Under the pieces are notes generated by a model, which saw only the letters and a program-made list of their open reading frames with translations, had not been told where the DNA came from and made no database searches. A DNA stretch of 64,000 nucleotides from Acanthosepion esculentum. Taxonomy: Eukaryota > Mollusca > Cephalopoda > Sepiida > Sepiidae. Shown one piece after another: positions 63,278-64,000 of the stretch. Position numbers and translations under genes: made by a program. Each line of letters starts with the position of its first letter. Within the stretch, counting starts at the first letter, position 1. The DNA is taken from positions 97,159,360 to 97,223,359 of the forward strand of contig OZ038485.1 in the NCBI GenBank assembly GCA_964036315.1, written 5' to 3'.

Positions 63278-63461
63278 ATATACGGACAGAAAAGGAATTG
63301 AGAAAGTACACAAAGATAGAAAGAGGTAGAAGACAGGGGTGTGTCTTCTCACTGGCTTTATTTGACCTATACAGTAAAAGAATCCCAACAAAACTAAAAC
63401 TCCTGTAAGGATTTATTATTGATGGGCACAGTCTTAACAAGATAAAACACGCAAATGAAAT
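63260..63461 (+). mobile_element. LINE C RT fragment, interrupted by an LTR element
   Basis: The frame reads ELRKYTKIERGRRQGCVFSL, then ALFDLYSKRI and, after a TAA, GFIIDGHSLNKIKHANEI. This corresponds to the block just before the YADD box in the 15 kb copy (YADD is HAND-like and lost). It stops at 63461 where the LTR begins. Confidence 0.8.
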
Positions 63462-63805
63462 TGTTATGGTCCAATATCCTCGCACTACGAATACGGTCCA
63501 AGGTAGAACCAAAGAAGAACAACACGAAAACAAGAGTAGTAAATAACAAAGATATATTACAACAGAAATATAATACAAGAAGTTGAAGGTGTTAATATTA
63601 ACTGTCAGTCTGGTTTAGAGTGAACTAATGTCTTGACTCGTTAGGTCTCAACTTATTCCTCTTCCCTCTCTCTCAGAGAGGCGCAGTATTTATAGAGTCA
63701 AGAAGAGTCCATTATCGTTATAGGTAAGTTCCCATAACAGAAACCCTGTTAATAGCAAACACAGAAAGGAAAATTCAGAAACACATAAACATAACATCCA
63801 TAACA
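63462..63805 (-). mobile_element. 3' LTR of a retrotransposon
   Basis: On the minus strand the 344-base block begins TGTTATGG and ends CCATAACA. It contains CTATAAATACTGCGCC, a TATA-like promoter followed by a GAGAGA stretch. A polypurine tract GGAAGGGGGGG (63806-63816) directly precedes it, as expected for a 3' LTR. A related solo LTR is at 42241-42472. The insertion interrupts LINE C. Confidence 0.88.
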
Positions 63806-64000
63806 CCCCCCCTTCCAAAGCTTTTGCATCGCAGGGGTCTTTAGTATTTTTTCTCTTTGGATTTATTACCAAAGGCTCTGTGACTTTTCTTTTCCTGGTC
63901 AATTTTCGTGGTTCAGACATTGTTTGCGGCCTTTGCATATCAAATGTGTCGAATATGGTATCCATCACTTCTTCCTCCTGAGGTGGACCGTTAGAATCAT
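63806..64000 (-). mobile_element. LTR-retrotransposon internal region, C-terminal polyprotein end
   Basis: The minus frame entering from the right edge reads GPPQEEEVMDTIFDTFDMQR, then SEPRKLTRKRKVTEPLVINP and ALEGGVLWMLCL before the LTR. A basic, Pro/Arg-rich tail just before the polypurine tract fits the end of a pol polyprotein. No integrase domain is visible inside the window, so Gypsy versus other superfamilies cannot be decided. Confidence 0.65.

Overview
This window reads as non-coding, repeat-packed DNA from a large invertebrate nuclear genome, most likely a cephalopod and probably an octopod. No complete host gene is visible. The assignment rests on the make-up of the repeats: mariner, Tc1, LINE and tRNA-derived SINE families of the kind I know from octopus assemblies, Penelope-like elements (PLEs), and more than twenty (TA)n or (CA)n(TA)n arrays. 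This is recognition from memory, not a database match. AT content is high, and almost every open frame is either a decayed transposon frame or a translated simple repeat.

I use working names for the recurring families. LINE A and LINE B are related jockey-like non-LTR retrotransposons with different 3' ends: A ends near CTTGCTTGGGGTGAAA and B ends near CTTGTACAGGGTGAAA. LINE C is a group of endonuclease/reverse-transcriptase LINEs, probably RTE-like. PLE1 to PLE4 are Penelope-like lineages or their terminal repeats. SINE-1 to SINE-4 are tRNA-derived. R2 and R3 are unclassified dispersed repeats.

Layout. 0-13 kb: LINE fragments, a GATA array, PLE1, PLE2 ends with a hammerhead-ribozyme fold, two internally deleted mariners, two inverted PLE tails bounded by TA arrays, then R2, LINE A and a mariner-like deletion derivative. 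14-27 kb: LINE C with nested SINEs, two tandem arrays amplified from LINE C 3' coding sequence, a tandem pair of LINE A copies, and a 33-bp minisatellite inside R3. 27-36 kb: LINE B, a full-length Tc1 element, R3 tandem units, a nearly perfect 197-bp palindrome and two promoter-like stretches. 36-47 kb: SINE-3 copies, the best PLE (reverse transcriptase plus GIY-YIG endonuclease, with direct terminal repeats), a solo LTR, a second full-length Tc1 and a MITE inside LINE B. 47-64 kb: a 5S-rRNA-derived element, a second mariner-like deletion derivative, more LINE and PLE pieces, a third Tc1-like element inside a TA array, one candidate host exon on the minus strand near 62.8 kb, and the 3' LTR of a retrotransposon that runs off the right edge.

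The most interesting signals are the hammerhead-like folds in the PLE ends, the habit of TE ends abutting (TA)n arrays (often both sides of an inverted structure), the two deletion derivatives in which a TA array stands where the transposase catalytic core should be, and LINE 3' coding segments turned into satellites. No computation was run: all family calls, identities and coordinates come from reading the sequence, and most repeat edges are good to about 10-30 bases.
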